This document shows positions 62,550 to 64,000 of a DNA stretch of 64,000 bases, piece by piece. Within the stretch, counting starts at the first letter, position 1. Each line of letters begins with the position of its first letter. This stretch comes from Prochlorococcus marinus str. MIT 1214 (GTDB taxonomy: Bacteria > Cyanobacteriota > Cyanobacteriia > PCC-6307 > Cyanobiaceae): assembly GCF_027359355.1 (NCBI RefSeq), contig NZ_CP114777.1, forward strand, positions 1,364,001 through 1,428,000. The letters run 5' to 3'. The notes under the pieces are model-generated. The model ran no database searches. It had not been told where the DNA came from and saw nothing but the letters and a program-made list of their open reading frames with translations. The position numbers were made by a program, and so were the translations under genes.

Positions 62550-63074
62550 TTAATTTGTATGATTTAGTTGTAGTAGTTGATTTAGAATGGCGTTGATTGA
62601 TTGATCCTCAGCAATTTTTGATTTATTCGTAGCTAATTGACGACCTAATACTAATGCACCAAGGTGGGTTAATTGAATTCGCATCGAAAGTAATAACTCC
62701 ATACATCCTCCTCCTGAAAAACTTGCAATTGCAATGGGACGTTCGTTGAATAAACTTCGAAAATCTGTTCCTTGCACAGACAGCCAAGCTATTGCATTTG
62801 TAAGAATTGGAGGAATTGAGCCGTTATATTCAGGCGCACAAATGACCCAGTGTGAGTGCCTCTCCATTTGCGAATTGATCGACTTAAGATTTTCTGGTGC
62901 TTTATCTTTTGAATTTTGACGTGGATTAAATATAGGTAAATCATTTTTTGATTCGGTCAAATCAAGTAATTCGCATGAGTAATTTAGTTCCTTGCCTGAG
63001 ATTAGAAATCTTTTGGCTAGTTTGAGATTTTCACCATTACTAGCAGCTATAACAAGAAGCTTTTTATTAGACAT
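62550..63074 (-). CDS. NAD(P)H-dependent FMN reductase family protein
   Basis: The 174-residue protein has the flavodoxin-like fold of the NADPH-dependent FMN reductase family. The signatures are AASNGENLKLAKRF (phosphate loop), WVICAPEYNGSIPPILTNAI (FMN site, about 78-97) and IASFSGGGCMELLL. It may reduce FMN or quinones. It lies next to the flavodiiron protein gene, on the same strand with about 50 bp between them, so both may serve oxygen or redox protection, as is common in cyanobacteria. Confidence 0.88.
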   Translation of the reverse strand: MSNKKLLVIAASNGENLKLAKRFLISGKELNYSCELLDLTESKNDLPIFNPRQNSKDKAPENLKSINSQMERHSHWVICAPEYNGSIPPILTNAIAWLSVQGTDFRSLFNERPIAIASFSGGGCMELLLSMRIQLTHLGALVLGRQLATNKSKIAEDQSINAILNQLLQLNHTN

Positions 63075-63124
63075 TGTTAATCAAAAGGGAAGTGTAAATG
63101 GATGTCGTCGTTTATGTAATGGAT

Positions 63125-64000
63125 CTAGTAGTTCGCTCCGGTTTTTCGATGATGAACTGCTGTGACTCCATCTTTTTTAATGACTTTTCCATGTTTAATC
63201 TCAGCATATATCAGCCAATGATCCCCACACTCCATTCGTTGACTAACTGTACCCTCTAGCCAAGCTAAAGCTTCGTTGAGTAATGGCTGATTGCTTGGAC
63301 TTAATTTGATCTCAAGATCGGTAAATCTATTATCTCCAGGTTTGAATGATTGAAGAAATTGCTTAAGGAGGCTTTGGTGATTGTTTTGCTCTAAAATGTT
63401 CAAAGCAAAGTTATCTCCTGTATGAAGTAAGTTTTCTACAGCTCTTTCTTTAGCGACTGCAATCGTAATACCAGGAGGAGAAAAGCTTGCTTGACTAACC
63501 CAACTTGCAACCATAGCTCCGCTGATCAGATTATCTTCATCTCCTTTTTGAGCAGTCAATATACATAGTGATCCGACGACCCTTCCTAGTGCATTAATTG
63601 TTGGATCACTTTTACTTGTATTTAAACCAACATTAGCCTTTCTTTGTTGACGTAATTTTGCATTAATTAATTGCTTACCAAATTGGATACCTGTTTCTTC
63701 AAGTTTTTTAATCATTAAAGGATCAGGACTGAATTTGATTTTTATAGGTTTGAATCCAAATTTAAAGCCTCCATCTTTTAATTTTTTTTCAAGTAAATCA
63801 AGAGCTTCCCCACTCCACCCATAACTTCCAAATACTCCAGCCGGCTTTCCTCTGTCTCCCTCAGCCAAAAGCGAGCCAAGTGCTGAAACAATCGGGGTGG
63901 GTGCATGTCCTCCTAATGTTGGCGATCCGATTAAATATCCATCTGCTTTACGAATTTCAGTGACTAAACTATCTGATGGGGTGAATTCACAATTAATAAT
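63125..64000 (-). CDS. Flavodiiron protein, C-terminal part (partial)
   Basis: The frame stays open to the window edge, so only the last 291 codons are present. The right part, INCEFTPSDSLVTEIRKADG then YLIGSPTLGGHAPTPIVSAL and KPAGVFGSYGWSGEALDLL, is the flavodoxin domain. The left part (about 100-291: NALGRVVGSLCILTAQKGDE ... LISGAMVASWVSQASFSPPG) is the NAD(P)H:flavin reductase domain that marks cyanobacterial class C Flv proteins. The missing N-terminal diiron domain should lie outside. Flv1/Flv3-type proteins reduce O2 to water at photosystem I. Which paralogue this is cannot be told from the visible part. Confidence 0.9.
   Translation of the reverse strand: MINCEFTPSDSLVTEIRKADGYLIGSPTLGGHAPTPIVSALGSLLAEGDRGKPAGVFGSYGWSGEALDLLEKKLKDGGFKFGFKPIKIKFSPDPLMIKKLEETGIQFGKQLINAKLRQQRKANVGLNTSKSDPTINALGRVVGSLCILTAQKGDEDNLISGAMVASWVSQASFSPPGITIAVAKERAVENLLHTGDNFALNILEQNNHQSLLKQFLQSFKPGDNRFTDLEIKLSPSNQPLLNEALAWLEGTVSQRMECGDHWLIYAEIKHGKVIKKDGVTAVHHRKTGANY

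Overview
The low-GC sequence, small intergenic gaps and backbone gene order (cyclophilin, efp, accB, pdxA ... guaA, then PBP2 and a flavodiiron protein) point to a marine picocyanobacterium of the Prochlorococcus type, perhaps a low-light lineage. I could not confirm species or clade without a search.

Layout. Positions 1-9652 are ordinary housekeeping backbone: a lumenal cyclophilin (partial), EF-P, biotin carboxyl carrier protein, PdxA, a sugar-epimerase-like protein, an HNH nuclease, small unknown proteins, a class V aminotransferase, CbiD and GMP synthase. Positions 59688-64000 are backbone again: two conserved unknown proteins, a penicillin-binding protein 2, an FMN reductase and the C-terminal part of a flavodiiron protein. 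Between them, starting exactly at the stop codon of guaA, lies about 48-50 kb of accessory DNA.

The island carries 17 large TPR-repeat genes, all on the minus strand. Fourteen share an N-terminal leader (VPFxLGEIKENI type), and nearly all have long 34-residue TPR arrays. They end in one of seven unrelated C-terminal modules: sulfotransferase (4), TylF-like methyltransferase (4), GT9-like glycosyltransferase (4), 2-oxoglutarate/Fe(II) oxygenase-like (2), SGNH-hydrolase-like (1), class I SAM methyltransferase (1) and an unknown module (1). Near-identical N-terminal halves are joined to different C-terminal modules, and near-identical C-terminal modules to different TPR arrays. Six genes with other modules are followed, just past their stop codons, by a decayed 25-50 codon tail of the class I methyltransferase. 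These are traces of past replacement of one 3' module by another.

The spacers are not random. An 18-bp sequence identical or similar to the 3' end of guaA (ACTATTGAGTGGGAGTAG) recurs about 13 times, always in guaA orientation and typically 20-350 bp beyond the 3' end of a minus-strand gene. Around it are paired direct repeats of the TTYCACGTRRG type and other shared blocks. A truncated tyrosine-recombinase N-terminal fragment sits inside the island. Together this suggests a guaA-targeted, recombinase-made array of gene cassettes (integron-like in layout), further diversified by homologous recombination between TPR repeats. The products look like cytoplasmic glycan- or polymer-modifying enzymes with TPR scaffolds; their substrates are unknown.

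Other island content: a DUF4214-like protein, a voltage-gated-type cation channel, a cluster of very small ORFs (18.4-21.9 kb), a 620-bp duplicated non-coding block (20.3 and 31.7 kb) and repeated hairpin terminators. I recognised no rRNA, tRNA or CRISPR array.
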